A DNA stretch of 60,000 bases, from NCBI RefSeq assembly GCF_037975245.1, contig NC_092582.1, positions 22,222,577 through 22,282,576 on the forward strand, read 5' to 3'. The DNA comes from Apostichopus japonicus. Lineage: Eukaryota > Echinodermata > Holothuroidea > Aspidochirotida > Stichopodidae. Under the pieces are notes generated by a model that saw only the letters and a program-made list of their open reading frames with translations, was not told the DNA's origin and ran no database searches. Shown piece by piece: positions 1-13,646 of the stretch. Position 1 is the stretch's first letter. Every line of letters begins with the position of its first letter. A program made the position numbers and the translations under genes.

Positions 1-2156
1 CCTCCTCCGCCATTAGGCGGGGTTCAACAAAAGGACTTTCGACTATTCCCCTCGTGACGTCATTTCTTAGATCTTTTTTTAATGTAATCCAGCGTTAGGC
101 TTAGCAAACCTACATAGGGTGGAATGTTACACACGTGGCATTAATTACACCAAATAAATACTTTAAAAATGTTGCTTCAGACCTATCTACGATCATAGAA
201 ATCCAATCAGTTATCTCTTTCGAGCACATTTTAATGTTTCAAAACTATGCGATCAGTTACGCGATTCTTTTAATTTGAGCAATGTTGTCTTAATATTTAA
301 AACTATAAACATTGTGCTCTATAATCATGTATCGTAAACCCACCAAAAACAAAAAGTTGTACTTTATGAAAAGTTCGTTATCGTCCCAAGAGGGGGAAAA
401 TCTTCGCAACGGCAACCTTTGGAAATTATAAACGAAGTTATAGAACCCTAGGTCAAAGATCATTATGAATATGAGTAGCTTAGGACCTATGAAATTGTTG
501 TGGTATAGGCATGCTTGGAAACATTATACACACACAAAATAAATAAATAAAAAGAAAATCATAACATAAAAATCTTGAAAGTAAAATTTACGCTGTTTAA
601 AAATTAAGTAAGCATTTTAAAAACATTGACTGACTGACCTCCGTGACATAAGCTGGATGATTCTATGGTATTATTGCTTCAGTGTACTATGTATGTATCG
701 GATCTCTGTACGAGATTTATGTTATATTAAACAAACATTGACTCTAAGTGCTTGGCGGGCACCAAAGTACTATAAACCGTTATGACAAGTTACATTATCC
801 GGACCGTTTGAATATTTTATTGTACCGTTAGCGATGATATAATAAACACACAGATATTTATTTGAGTCTTCCAGTTTGAGACGTTATTTTAAGTCTTTTT
901 TTCCCCCATTTGTCAGCATATAACATAAAGCAATGTGGTATAATAACTTGTATATAGTTTGTGTAAGTACATGATTTCGTTCGACATATATAACGTTGCT
1001 GGTCAACCGCACGTATAACGATCAGATGAATGGGCTAAATATAACGTGTTCTCCATTTCAAGTGATAAAATCGAAATTGCATTTGTATCAGAAATGGTCC
1101 AGAGGAGGTAAGTAATATAGCCAGGCTTTCCCATAGGCAGGCCTACATTGTATATCGCGTTTTATAATGTCCACATGCATATGCATGTGTGCGACGAATA
1201 TAATTATTTCAGAATCGTGTGCTATGTGATCAAGTCCATCGAAGCACTATAAAGTGGTGTAAAGGTTGTATAAATAGCATAACCTACCCCCTCCCTCACC
1301 CCTCCCCCAAAGAAAGATCAAGAAGTTAAACCCCATCGTCAAGACATGAATGGTTTCTTTTCTTGTAGGGAGGGTGCCCTTAATTCCTTTCACTCTGAAT
1401 AGCGTTATCACAAATGTATATTCATCGCCAAAACTACGACGACTGAATTTATGGAAGAAAATAATAATATTATTTATAATACTAACTGAATGTCATGATT
1501 CATACCGTAAAAGAAAAACAAAATTGCTAATTATTTTAAAGGAAAGATTTTGTCTATTTGTGAATCCATAATTTGTCGTTGCTTTGTATCTTCAAATTGT
1601 AAGTCGAATTGCTGAAATGATTGTTTTGAAATCACAGAATTTAACTCGATTCCTATACCAGCTAAACAACCCTTGTACCGAGTGACATCGCAATTCGCCG
1701 AAAATCATCACTACTTGTTGACTTGAGATATAACTCATTTTTAGTACAATTGAGACAAAACACTTCATATAATTTCACAATTCTCACCAACTACATAAAT
1801 CGTAAACGCCAGTTGAAGTTTTGGTTTCGCTCAATGAAATTAAGCAAGCACTGTTGAGTAAATAATCAAGTATTTTGGGGGTAATAAATTTTAACTTTGT
1901 CGTGTATTTAAGCAACGTTATAAGTATGGTTGCGAGCCATACAACTATAGTAGCTGTAACGGCATCATATATGTTTGTTCGTAGTGATACCAGGGAAATG
2001 CAAGAAATGCTATACTGCGACATGGAAAATGGTCCCTGGTTTCGGAGTAGGTTTGACAACCTTATATATATACATGTTTATCACCACCTCTGCAGGTCAG
2101 AGGGAATACAATCCTCAGAGCTTATATTCCAGCTTTAAAGTCACCCTTGGCGATAG

Positions 2157-2225
2157 AGATAGAGGGAGGTGGTGAAAGGGAGGGAAGGAAGGAGGGGGGA
2201 GGAAAGGCGGGGAGGGGGGGGGGGG
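2157..2225 (+). repeat. polypurine tract ending in G12
   Basis: Almost uninterrupted A/G on the plus strand, built of GGGAGG and GGAAGG variants and ending in a run of 12 G (2214-2225). Such strand asymmetry can form triplex or G-quadruplex DNA; that is inference. Confidence 0.8.
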
Positions 2226-3450
2226 TACAGTACCTAGAAGAAGGAATCACTTCCCATGCACCCGACTCTAAACCGTCTGAAAAGGTAACAATAAACGTTA
2301 TACCATTGGGGCATCACATAGGTATACAAATAATCATGTGTTCCCAAGAAACGCGATTGGTAACACTAATATTTGATATGTGGTTACGGATATACAGACA
2401 TAAAGATGTCAAAACAGGGCTCAAATTTCACCCACCCACCCACCCACTCAACCACCTCACTCCCCTTTCCACCTTTTATGCTTATTTTAAACTGACCATG
2501 TCCGCTGGTAGAATCTGCCAGATTATGACGATAGAATGTCACACTTAAAAGATGTCCCGATAGGCTCATTTTCAGATTTAAACTTTTCCCAAGGTTTTGA
2601 ATTCTCCAGGATTGACTAATTTCTTCTTCTTTTTTAAACCTATCCTTGTTAATAAAAGCGCACAATTGATGTTTGGACGCTGAGGTACAAAAGAAACCAA
2701 TAACAACCTTCTTGTCAAGACTTATTAGCCGAATCAAATCTTAACCAATACCTACACCAAGACCCCCATAGAAGAAGAAGAGGGGGAAAAGGGAAGGTTT
2801 ATTCCTAGGAAATCATCCAGCAAGTTAAGTCACTGACAACTAACGTTCTGACATTTCGTACAAACAGCGAACAATAAGCAGTAACATTTGGTCGCATTCA
2901 TCTCCGTTGAGCTATCCGTTCATTGGACAGACGGCATTCACCAGCATCAATACAACACTTACTAGTTCGTGTCAGTCACTTTATGGCAACAATAGCGCCC
3001 AAAAATCAAATGGAGGCTGTAGAGTTTGACAAGGACACGAGGACAAGAGTGTCCAACTGGGCCGGTAGAATGGTTCAACTGGAACTGAGACACGGCACAG
3101 TGGGGGTAGGGTTAGGATTAAGCCCATTAAGGGTAATTTTAAGCCCTTGGAAATCGGTCATCAAGAGGAGGGTATGGCGATATGACGGATATTGGACGAG
3201 TCTAGACACTAGGAAGATACAGATCATAAGGCGCTCATTTCAAGATTGTATTCAAACTCGTTGACACTTCAATGATTAATCCCACTGATCGCGTTATTGA
3301 TAGGCTGTCATTACTTTCAACATGCGGTCAACTTTTAAACTAATTTCTATCGATCTGCGGATGATAGGCCATGACGAGGCAATCTCAAGGATACAATTAT
3401 GGGGGGTATCTTCTTTCCAAAAATATTAGGACCGCATAAACATCACACAC

Positions 3451-3570
<120 letters not shown>

Positions 3571-4170
3571 TGACCGTTCACACAATATTGGAGGATTGGT
3601 CTGACAAAATTACCTTTACTCTCCCGCAGCCAAACTTTTCCACACCCCCCTACCGCCCCCAACATCCCCGTCCGGCACGGCATCTCATGCTTACTAGTTA
3701 TAACAATAAGCTCGAAGGACAAATATGAATCAATTATGAAGCTATGTGAAATCACCGTTATACTTTTAAACTTACACAAAACACATTTCATGAATTCCAA
3801 GTTTGATCCTCCCGGGCTCCTAATCATTCAATGAAGAGCTTTTAAGGTCTTAAAAGTAGTCAATCCCTAGTTTTACAAAGTTTGCTTTTGCAAGATCCCG
3901 AAGTCTTTACATGGAATCCAATGCCTGCCTATAAGATACCTACGAATCCAACGAACGATGGAAGAATCAACAGATTCAGAATCTCGAACGGTAAGGCACA
4001 AATCCGTAGAATAATATCTCTTTTACCAGTAATGACATCTCGGTTAGAGAGTAACGTTAGCGGTGTTTATGTTTCGCGGATTAGGTATTCTATGCCCGAT
4101 TCGAATGTAGCGAGCTGAATGACAGACACGCTTTGACCTTCCTAATCCCGTATTAAACGTACTTTTTCAG

Positions 4171-4294
4171 ACGGCAGTGCAACAGCTAGCAGACGAGCTA
4201 AAGGGGATGGACGGGGTTACATCCACCAGCGAGCGCCCGTCTAAAGATAAAAAGAGTCCAGACAAAAGTCATACCGTTACCACGGAGAAGTACG
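4171..4294 (+). CDS. possible internal exon on the opposite strand, unidentified
   Basis: A pyrimidine-rich acceptor (ACTTTTTCAG at 4161-4170) is followed by an open segment. It reads TAVQQLADELKGMDG, then a Ser/Lys/Asp-rich stretch (SERPSKDKKSPDKSH), then TVTTEKYG. GC content and codon look are unlike the surrounding AT-rich DNA, and the other two plus frames close quickly. Possible donors are GTACGC at 4295 and GTACGG at 4290. Without splicing the frame ends at a TGA at 4321-4323, giving 50 residues. I do not recognise the protein; the composition suggests a helical, charged, soluble segment. It lies inside Lhx2/9 intron 3 on the other strand, so it would belong to a nested or overlapping gene whose other exons I could not find. 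It may be chance. Confidence 0.35.
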
Positions 4295-6531
4295 GTACGC
4301 ATGCGCCAAGCTGTTTACAGTGACTAAAGCACTGGGTTGGGGGGGGGGGGGGTGGAACCAAAGCATCACATAGTCCAATGCTACGGGTTTTGAAATAAGA
4401 CAAGGGTGAACAAAGGCCCATGGAATTAGTTTTGATAATATGTTGTTCCAAGGTGCTTTCTATACCTGTTTTCTGTTACTGTAGGGCTGAGCGGTTATTA
4501 GATACATACTGCAGGCATGGCACGGGCACCACCAGCCCGCTGCAGCTCAACCGTACACTGGTTGGCTAATAGTGATCCCTCTCGGCAATTTGTAGAGCAG
4601 TGCCAAGTTCATCAGTTACATATATACACGTATACACGTGTAGTCACGTACATCAGGGAGAGCCTGACTCCAGTGTAAAGTACAAGCGCTGGCAAAAAGG
4701 AAGCTCTCCTGTATATAATAACGCGGCCGGTAGATACAGCACCTCGATAAAGCGTTTCGTCTGCAATATTGTTCCATCCATCCATAGAGAGAGTGTGTGT
4801 GTGTGTGGGTGGGGGGGGGGGTAGAGATTGACTAAAACAACTTCCCAGGCTACAAACGCAAAATGAAGGGGACGGGGGGGGGGGGGTGGGGAATGCCTAT
4901 AGGCCTGCAAACTTCCTTATTTGACGCATTGCAATAGAGCTCTGTGGAATAACCACTGACGTTAGATATACGTAGCCTAACACTGCCAACACTTATTCAT
5001 TCCATGTTGTTAACAGTAGTTACACCGTTCGTCTATCTTGCAATTGTTTAGAGTTTGTCTTATTTGTCAGCCTGCCATTTATAAGAGATCTTCATCTGTC
5101 ATTGAACCGTCGGGTGTTCGTTAGTTTGTTTGCATTTCTGCACACTTGGAGGTAACCTTTTCATAACAATACCTATATATACATAACAGCTCCTATATTT
5201 TGATGAGGTTTTTATTAAACACCTACATCATCATGGTGGGGAAACAAACAAAAACAAACAACAACTGTTCGTAGAAGGAGTGTTAAACTGGACATTTAAC
5301 AAATCTTAAAATAACTAATTAATGAAATCTTCGTAGTGCTTTATTTTATTCATTTTTACCCACTTCATTTTTGTTTTACCTTGCAAATTCCCAGTGAAGA
5401 AAGAAAATGACCGCCCTAGTTTAATAGTCTTGCCCCCGAGGGTGCACACACTTACGACATGAGTTTAACCACCCCAAACACACGTAAACCGTGAGAATCG
5501 TAGTATATAATACAAACGTAAACGTGATTGAAAAATAAACTCCAAGCCATTGACGTCTGCAGTTAAGTGTTCCTTACACCCCAGACGGAAATACCCCTCT
5601 GGAGTTTGTCGAAACACCTGGTCTTGTAAGGCTAAACCTACAGGGAGGGTTATACGTTACTCTCTTGTAGTAGCGATTGGCTTAGTACTGGATTATCCAC
5701 ACACCACCAAATACATAAATAAAAAAATTAAAAATAATGTGCCTTTTAAACGGTTTAAAGAATATTGACTGTATTGACTAAACATTGTACACCTAAACAA
5801 AGGACAAGGTAAGACTTTGACACATCCGTAATTTACGCTACGACAGGTTCTATTTGTTTTACGACAGTCGTGGATTCCTATAATATTATGTATTATAATA
5901 TTATAAATATATATATATATAGAACAGTGATATTCCATTCAATTGACAAACAGGATACCTGGTTGAAAAATATATATATTATTTCATATTTTTCACATAC
6001 AAATTTAAAGGAAATATATCCGTATAAATATGAAGATATAAAAATATTTTAAAGTTTTTGGCTTCCGGCAACAGTTCTTCGATTTCGAAATGAAAAAGAT
6101 CATATCAACTCTCGGTAAGGTTGATTTTTTATTTTATGTACGGTTGATGGTAAGAAATAAATAAAACTAACAAAGAAAATACATTCTCTTACACGTGATG
6201 GAAAGCGAAGGAACAACTGTATAACAAGAGCACGCCGGGTAGGGAATAAGTTGCAGGCCCCACCCCACCAACCATGCCCTTACCCCAGCGCCCTTATTAT
6301 TCCATCATCCCATTCCTCAGTGAAATAATTGCACTACATTCCTTTAAATGTTTAGCCCGATCGTCAAAATTAGTCAGTAATTAATCACCCATGCACCAGA
6401 CGACCCGACCCTGTCCCTACCCAGATCTGCACCCCCCTCCAATCCCTGAAAGTTCGGGTTACGCATGCGCAATTCCACGAGTATAATATACATGGACTTA
6501 TACAAAGAGAAGAGATAAAGCTGAAACCTAC

Positions 6532-6965
6532 CTGCGCAAAAGTCACTCATGATGTCTCCTTTTCGTTTCCTCGGTCTCCCTTTGTGGTGATTGAACGGGT
6601 GAGGTGACGTAGGATGTGAATGTGGGTGACCCAGCCCATTGTAGTAGGGCGCCCCCGCCGGCGGTGAGGAGTTATTAGGGGCCATGCCCGAATTGGGGAA
6701 AACGGTCGGCGTAAGACCGGTAAACATTCCAGACATAGGTGGAGGGTTTTGATGGTCCATAGGTCCTACACAAATCATTTCATAGTGAAGTCTGCAATAC
6801 ACGTGCTCGTCCCTCATCCCGAAATAATCGCCCGGATTCAGAGGTCGGCTGCAGGCCGTACAGGTGAAACACATGAGGTGAAATACAAGCCCCTTAGCTC
6901 GCATCACCATCTCATTCGAAGATATCGCCAGGTAACATCGAGCACACCGTTTCACCGAGAACCGT
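6532..6965 (-). CDS. Lhx2/9: Lhx2/9 coding exon 3, LIM domain 2, linker and basic motif
   Basis: Third coding exon, 434 bp, from a TTATAG acceptor (AG at 6967-6966) to a GTAGGT donor (GT at 6531-6530). It enters in phase 2 and leaves in phase 1. The split codon AA|A gives Lys154 and rebuilds YFKRFSVKRCARC, the counterpart of YYRRFSVQRCARC in human LHX9. LIM2 spans C161 to H214, with ligands C161, C164, H183, C186, C189, C192, C211 and H214. The linker is rich in Pro, Gly, Asn and His (GHPHSHPTSPHPFNHH). It ends in KGRPRKRK, a basic motif found in the Lhx2/9/apterous group just ahead of the homeodomain exons. The homeodomain that would bind TAATTA-type sites in the nucleus is missing here because the gene runs off the window. 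The family acts in eye, limb or appendage and nervous system patterning in other animals; the role in this organism is inference. Confidence 0.93.
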
Positions 6966-7712
6966 CTATAAGAGGAAGAACCGGAAATATATATATACTG
7001 CTGGTTACACTATTAATTGTTATAGCTAAAAATAAACAAACTGGATACTAGAGAGACAACCCCCCCCCCCCCCAAAAAAAAAAAAAAAAAAAAAATCTAT
7101 ACAAATCATGAGATAAGATTATCGAGTTACACCAGGAAGCCAACAGGCTTAGTTATTCCCTTGCTACATTTTGTTATACGAGAAAAGGTTTTGTGTGACG
7201 ATGCACACCATATTCTCAACGTTTGACAATTGTTCACTGCTTGTTTCAAGCTTTACTTTAGAAATAATCACATTTAAAAGATTTTTAGACTTTGACCACT
7301 GTTGAATTCAACCTTTGACCGCCACATTAAACATTTTCGGAGGATTGATCGGACAAAAGCACCATCCATCCCACGGGCCCGTACCCGTCCAGCCTTCCAC
7401 TTAAATGTGGACCCAAGCTTTACCTTTGGTGTCTACCTGTTCGCAAGGTTTTCAGAGTGACTTTTGACTTTCACAAAATACAATAGGTTATTGTACTCAG
7501 CGTACTACTTCACCCCTCCTAACTCATCCTCACTCCAGCCTCTGCAGTCCCAGTTATATGTATCATGTAGCTGATTGTAGTTATAAATGAGGCTTTGGTC
7601 GTGACGTCAGTCACACTTACCCCTGCCCCACCCCTCCTCCCCATCCCATTCTAACATTCTAATCAACCTCATCTTGAGGCTATACTATCATTCTGTTCCC
7701 AAGGTTACGTAC
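6966..7712 (-). other. Lhx2/9 intron 2 (747 bp)
   Basis: This short intron lies between the LIM1 and LIM2 exons. It has a GTACGT donor and a TTATAG acceptor, and the phase-2 junction rebuilds a conserved protein sequence. It contains a C14-A22 compound tract (7060-7095) and one exact TGACGTCA palindrome (7602-7609). I see no other gene in it. Confidence 0.88.
7060..7095. repeat. C14-A22 compound homopolymer
   Basis: A run of 14 C passes directly into a run of 22 A inside Lhx2/9 intron 2. On the minus strand this is T22-G14, close to the exon 3 acceptor side of the intron. The lengths may be unreliable in the assembly. Confidence 0.9.
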
Positions 7713-7957
7713 TTGAAATAATCATCCTTGCAGTAAATTTTTCCATCCTTTGAGTAACACGTCAACTCCGAATCTAACTGCAGTTTACAATCGAAACATC
7801 GTAGGCATTGAATATGCCATTGCTGATCGGCGGCGTTTAGGAAGTAACGATCACCGATTTGTCCGCCGCAGCCGGCGCATTGTGAGGGCTGCCCCGCTGC
7901 CATCGCCGGGCTAGATGTTGTGGATGAGTCTCCGCAACACGCCGACGGCATCTTCAG
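7713..7957 (-). CDS. Lhx2/9: Lhx2/9 coding exon 2, LIM domain 1
   Basis: Second coding exon, 245 bp, from a TTTCAG acceptor (CAG at 7960-7958) to a GTACGT donor (GT at 7712-7711). It enters in phase 0 and leaves in phase 2. It encodes residues 73-153 and two bases of Lys154. After a short MPSACCGD-type leader (compare MPSISSD just before LIM1 in vertebrate LHX2) comes a complete LIM zinc-binding domain. The ligands are C99, C102, H120, C123, then C126, C129, C148 and D151. The match to LHX2/9 is close through CAGCGGQIGDRYFL, QWHIQCLRC and SELTC...DGKIYCKDDY. LIM domains bind protein partners; in this family they bind Ldb/CLIM cofactors (Chip in flies), which tune the transcription factor. The frame stays open past the donor to a TGA at about 7688, but only the spliced form restores the conserved RFSV-RCARC junction. 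Confidence 0.93.
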
Positions 7958-7995
7958 CTGAAATCGAGAACAAATATTTACGATGACAACAACAA

Positions 7996-8280
<285 letters not shown>

Positions 8281-9058
8281 ACTACATGGTACAATGAAAA
8301 ACAAAACAAAAACGAAAAGAAAAGTGGACATTTTCAATGTCCAATCTAGGCCACCAAAATGTCTGCAAGCTAGAAAACAATTCTGATGAAGACCCCCCCC
8401 CCCACCTCCACTTTTTTTTTGCCCCTCATTTTTTGATTGCTTCCTACTCCCCTGCTTGAATGAAACAGAGGCGTTAGACAGACGCATTCGGGTAGCGATT
8501 CTTAGAGGTCGTAAATATCTTCTAAGTGTTTATGTATGTGTGTATGTGTGTGTTTCTGAGACTTTCGATCCAACATTAAAATATGGTTTTGATAAACCCC
8601 AAAATCATTGAAGTCTGGACAAGACAATTTGACTGAGTGAGTTAGCGACGCGCAACTTTGTGTTTATCAACAGAGACTCTAGGATGGCGCACTATGAGTT
8701 TAGATAACAGAGTGAGATAAGGGAAGAAAGGACAATATCTGCAAGGAACGCGGAATCTTTACTGATATTTCTTGACAACTGGGACAAATTTACCGTTTGT
8801 TGACTTTCTAATCATTGCTGCCTGTCGACAAAAGTCACCACGTACGTATGTGTGTAGAAACTATATAACGCTGAAAGCAAACTGGTTGTCTGTCTGTAAC
8901 CCACTGATCCTGAACGCTGCAGACCCTTTCAAGCTTGTCACTCAGATTTTATCGTGACGTCATTTTATTTTTATTTTACAGAACTGAACTCGTTATTTTG
9001 ATGTTGTGGTGTGATTGCCAATGCCAGTAAAAGCAAAGCGTAATGACTTTATCATTTG

Positions 9059-9124
9059 TATGTGTGTGTATATATATATATATATTTATATATATACATA
9101 TATGTATGTATATGTATGTATGTA

Positions 9125-9160
<36 letters not shown>

Positions 9161-9196
9161 CATACATATATACATACATATATATATACATATATA
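9059..9196. repeat. compound (TA)n/(TATG)n microsatellite
   Basis: TA runs alternate with TATG and TACA interruptions. The Tyr/Ile-rich open frames here are not genes. Confidence 0.93.
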
Positions 9197-12100
9197 GCCA
9201 AGAACTGACAAAATACGACTTTGCATTATTATATCTACATACAAGAAACGAATATGCAATACCCAATCTATGACGTAGTATATTTCAGACTGCGCATGCA
9301 CCGTCGGTGATGCATTTTTTGTGTGTGCAGGTGGTACCATCTACCCAAATATTTGGGCATTTTGTCAAAATGTGTAGTATTACCAAAGTATAATTTCCTT
9401 TGTAGCGAAAAAAAACAACATCCTACAACTGCAAGAAACATTTATAAAGAAAGTTTAAAGAAAGTTTGAATGTCTTCTGAAAATTCAAACGTATACAGAG
9501 AAAACCTACGGTACTCCTGTGAGTATTGACTATAATCTTGAAAGGGGAAGTTTGTTGGATTATACAGGGTATAACGTGTAACCGCGCGCAGTTGGTTACC
9601 GATATGACGCACCTGGAAGGTAAACCACACGAGACTATTTCGGGCGTCCTGCGGCTGAGACCCAGGGTGCACGAATGATGTTAGAGATATTTACTCTGCT
9701 ATGTTACATCACTGTATATATATATATAAAATAAAAACTTCGGTTCCGTGCATGCTTGCGTATTATGGCTGTAAATATTGGAGATTGGAGGAAGGCGGGC
9801 GCGGAAGACTTAAATATCAGGAAATTTATTGTTTTACTTTTAATAAAAGAAACGTGATATTAAAGATCATGCCTGCCTGCATACACGTAGACGCGCGGTG
9901 CATGATGCAGCATTGGACGCATACCGTTAGAATGTTCAACATATTGAGACATATAATTACAGTTGCAGGGTTTAATATAGTATGTCCTACATCTGAATAC
10001 AAATGTACTAGGCCTATATATCCAAGCATTAACTGGACTGTTGTTTGCAGGTCTGCATTTCGCTTTTGATTAGTTTTATTAAACCCCATTACAATTGATT
10101 TTTTGTTTTTTTGGACGGGGTGTTATTTAAAAAAAAATGTTAGTATCTTTTGTTTTGCGTTTTGCGTTTTGGTTTGTTTTTTTTTATTTTATTTTATTTC
10201 TTTTGGTCTTTCGACGAAGGAAACGGACAGTAATCATATGATATTTTTGTTTTCGGTATTCGCTCATATTTTTACTTTTTAAGATATCTCTTAGATCGTT
10301 ACGATTATGGTTGAAAAAGTTGTTGTAAAGTATTTATCGGAAGTTGGTTTTCTACTTCTTCAATAAACAGGAAAACTCACATTATATTAGCAATATCTCA
10401 AAGAGTTCGTATTAAAAATGAAGCCCCTCACTTACCCTCCCTGGCATGTGTGATTAGATTTTGAAAAAATTTGGGTATTAATTATTAAACAATCAAATAA
10501 ATCAGTTTTATACAGGCATATTATTGATTAAGTCACAAGAACGTTTACACTATATGAGATATCATAAAATTACATTATTTCTCGATTCAATTTTTTCCCA
10601 CTTAAAATAAATAAAACTGCAATCGTTTCATTTCGTTATTGAGTCCCGATACTAACATCTCTTAATATATCGTTTTTTTTTGCGTAAGATTTCATGTACG
10701 GTACTATATTAAACTACACATCACAAAAAACTAAAAATCTATCAAAACGAAATAACGAAAACCACTCACTATACATCCAAGGTACTTCATGCTCAATTAT
10801 ACCGTCATATATGACATCTATATTGTTGAATTTATGATTTATTTGTATCAATATATTCAAATAAATTGAACTTTAAGTTATACAAATCACCTTTAATAAC
10901 AAGCATAAATATTGCACGCTTACAAAGCATTGTAAAATAATATTTCCAAATCTTAGTGGAAAGCGAGCGCAGCCATGCGTAGTTGACCGGAAGGATGGGT
11001 TGGTTCAGTGAGAGGTCAGTGTTATATTCAATCAGTCTCAACAATCCAAGAATTCAGACTGCAGATCTATCACACTACTGCCCCTCCCTCCCAACCCATC
11101 CCACCCATCCGAACACCCCACCCACCCTCACACCCAAATCAAGATGATAACAAAAGGAAACGAGAATTACTTTTCTAACCGGTTCGGATACAAGTAAGTT
11201 ATCTACTGACCACTGACAGACTTGTCACATAAACATACTCAAAAACCAAAAAGAACTCAAGCATTTATCGATATTGGACGAAGACTCCCCGAACAAAGTT
11301 ACTATTATATTATCCTTTTTAGTAATGAATATATAAATTATTTAATTAGACTAAACTGATATCAAAGGCCAATTCAATATTGTAAATATCTGTTTTACTT
11401 AAAAATGTGTCTTGAAATTAAAAAAATCATTTTAATTCGACTGAATGTGTCACGTTATCAAAGTTAAAGATTACACTGTGGAGGAAGAAAAACAACAATT
11501 TGCTATTTTCTAACAGACTTTTTAAAACAAATTTGTAGTCCCGAATTGCATGCAAGAAAGACGAGGAATGCATTTGTATATATACGGCTGCTCTTAAAAC
11601 TTTTATATAGACGCCTATAGACGTTACAAATATTTGTATTTATTTTTTCTTATACAAAAGTACAAAGTGGAGGGAAGTCTTCCATAAAGCTTAAAAGCTT
11701 AACAATGTGGAAGACTCCCTGAAGAAAGAAAAGAAAAGAAAAAACAAGAGCATACATATATAAGGGCATACATTCAGAGGGAAAAAAAGGAAAAAAAAAG
11801 AAGCATCGCTTTGATAGTGTATCGATATTCAATAAACACTTCCAAAATGATGTTTCAAACTTGTGAACAGATGTTTCATAAATTAACGACTTCCATTCAA
11901 GATATTTCAAAAAAAACAACAAAAAAACTGTGAGACGTTAAGGCTTTTACAAACGCAATCTGTAGCTTTTAACAATTGACTTTAAGTATACATTGCAGAA
12001 GCGAAGTATTGCCAGATGCCTGTATACACAACCGAGAGAAACAACAAAGGCTTTCTATTGTTATATATGTAATCAATTAAAGCACGAAAAGTATGTTGTT

Positions 12101-13042
12101 ATCAAACTTTATACTTCTCAACGGTTTAAATTTGGTTGATTTTCTCATTTAAGCATAATTAGTATTTACTGTTTTGCTTATATTAGAACCCAATTATTCT
12201 TTTCCAAATTATATCAAAGTTTTTTATTATATTTCCTAAAATAAAACATTAATTGAGAACGAATGATTTTGCATTTTGTTTAGTGAATCTATATGCCCAC
12301 CTGATTTTACATTTATGCGTTAAAAGCATGCAAAATAGATAAACAAACGAATAACCAAAAAAGGGTAAGAGGGTTAAAACAACTTTACAAATTATTTTGC
12401 GGAACTTACAGTTAAATTTTCCTTTCCATGAAATTGCGAACCCACTAAACGTATAAATAAAACCTACTATCAGTGGAGACATTTGTTTTCCACAGAAGAG
12501 CTAAATTTATATATCAGAAAGACATTTATTCGATCTCTATCGATAGAACCCCGTCGAAAGAGTTTATCTTAAGTTGAGAATCTAAATATTTAGCTTAGAG
12601 GAGATTAGATATGCTGAACCCAGACACGTGGTTTTTACAGGACAAAGTACACACCTCAACATGTGAGGCAATAGTTTGATAATCTTCCACCAAAACAAAA
12701 CACTGTCTCGTTAAAGTCTTGCATGAGGTTAAGAAAATGCATCGGGACAACATCTTATGATATGTATGTGAAATGGGTCTTGCGTATATGAAATTAGAGG
12801 ACATGTTGCCACACACACACACATATATATATATCTATATATATTAAATAACATTCATTCATACTTAGTAAAGATTCCTAAATCCTATTGGTCCATTCAG
12901 GTCAGCTGACCGTGGTTAATCCTGTGAGTAACGCACGGTAAAATTACGAGGCATCACTTTAATAAATCTTTGGTTATATGTAACCAAAAATGTTTTGTTT
13001 TATGATTTTTTCCCCCACACAAATGGTAGTGTATGAATGAAC

Positions 13043-13182
13043 GGGGTTAATCAACGGTCCAGCGTGCGTTACTCACATGATTAATGCACTCCGGGTGTTA
13101 ATGCTATCGCTGGATGCACTCGGGCTCCGCCGATCGTGCATTAATCCTGTGAGTAACGCACGCTAGACCCTTGATTAACCCC
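13043..13182. mobile_element. foldback (MITE-like) inverted repeat, 47-bp arms
   Basis: The left arm (13043-13089) starts GGGGTTAATCAACGGTCCAG. The right arm (13136-13182) is its reverse complement with about 3 mismatches in 47. The spacer is 46 bp and GC-richer. A third fragment in right-arm orientation (GGTTAATCCTGTGAGTAACG and on, from about 12915) lies 100-130 bp to the left, so the unit may be larger or duplicated. The structure resembles a non-autonomous foldback or MITE, but I could not define target-site duplications or a family. The core TGCGTTACTCACA is shared by all three pieces. Confidence 0.7.
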
Positions 13183-13591
13183 TTAATCATGGTCATAACA
13201 AAATACAAACAAATGTCGCACATAGAATCAGAGTACTAAAAACCGAAGTGTCAAATACAACAACATTAAAAAATTTACAACGTTCCTCACTAAAAAAAAA
13301 TGTATTTCTTGACTATAATTTTTTTTTAGTAATTTAATCCTGCTGTACTGTAACTGTTATTGGTTAAGATTAATTAATTCCAGCACCAGCGAACCTCGGC
13401 CCGAAATAGAATTTAAACTCTTAAAATAGGTTATGTGGCTGCGACCTAACAAAATAAGTTTGCTCAACACGGAAATTCAAGCTGCGAGATAAGTATATAA
13501 ATCGAAAAGTTCCCACTGAAAAACTATGTAAGTTCAACTGAAGTAAGGAAAGGTTTACAAATGAGAAAATATAAATAAATAACAAATATAT

Positions 13592-13594
<3 letters not shown>

Positions 13595-13631
<37 letters not shown>

Positions 13632-13646
13632 TAAATATATATATAT
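13595..13646. repeat. (AT)n microsatellite
   Basis: An AT dinucleotide run with two short interruptions, in Lhx2/9 intron 1. Confidence 0.9.
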
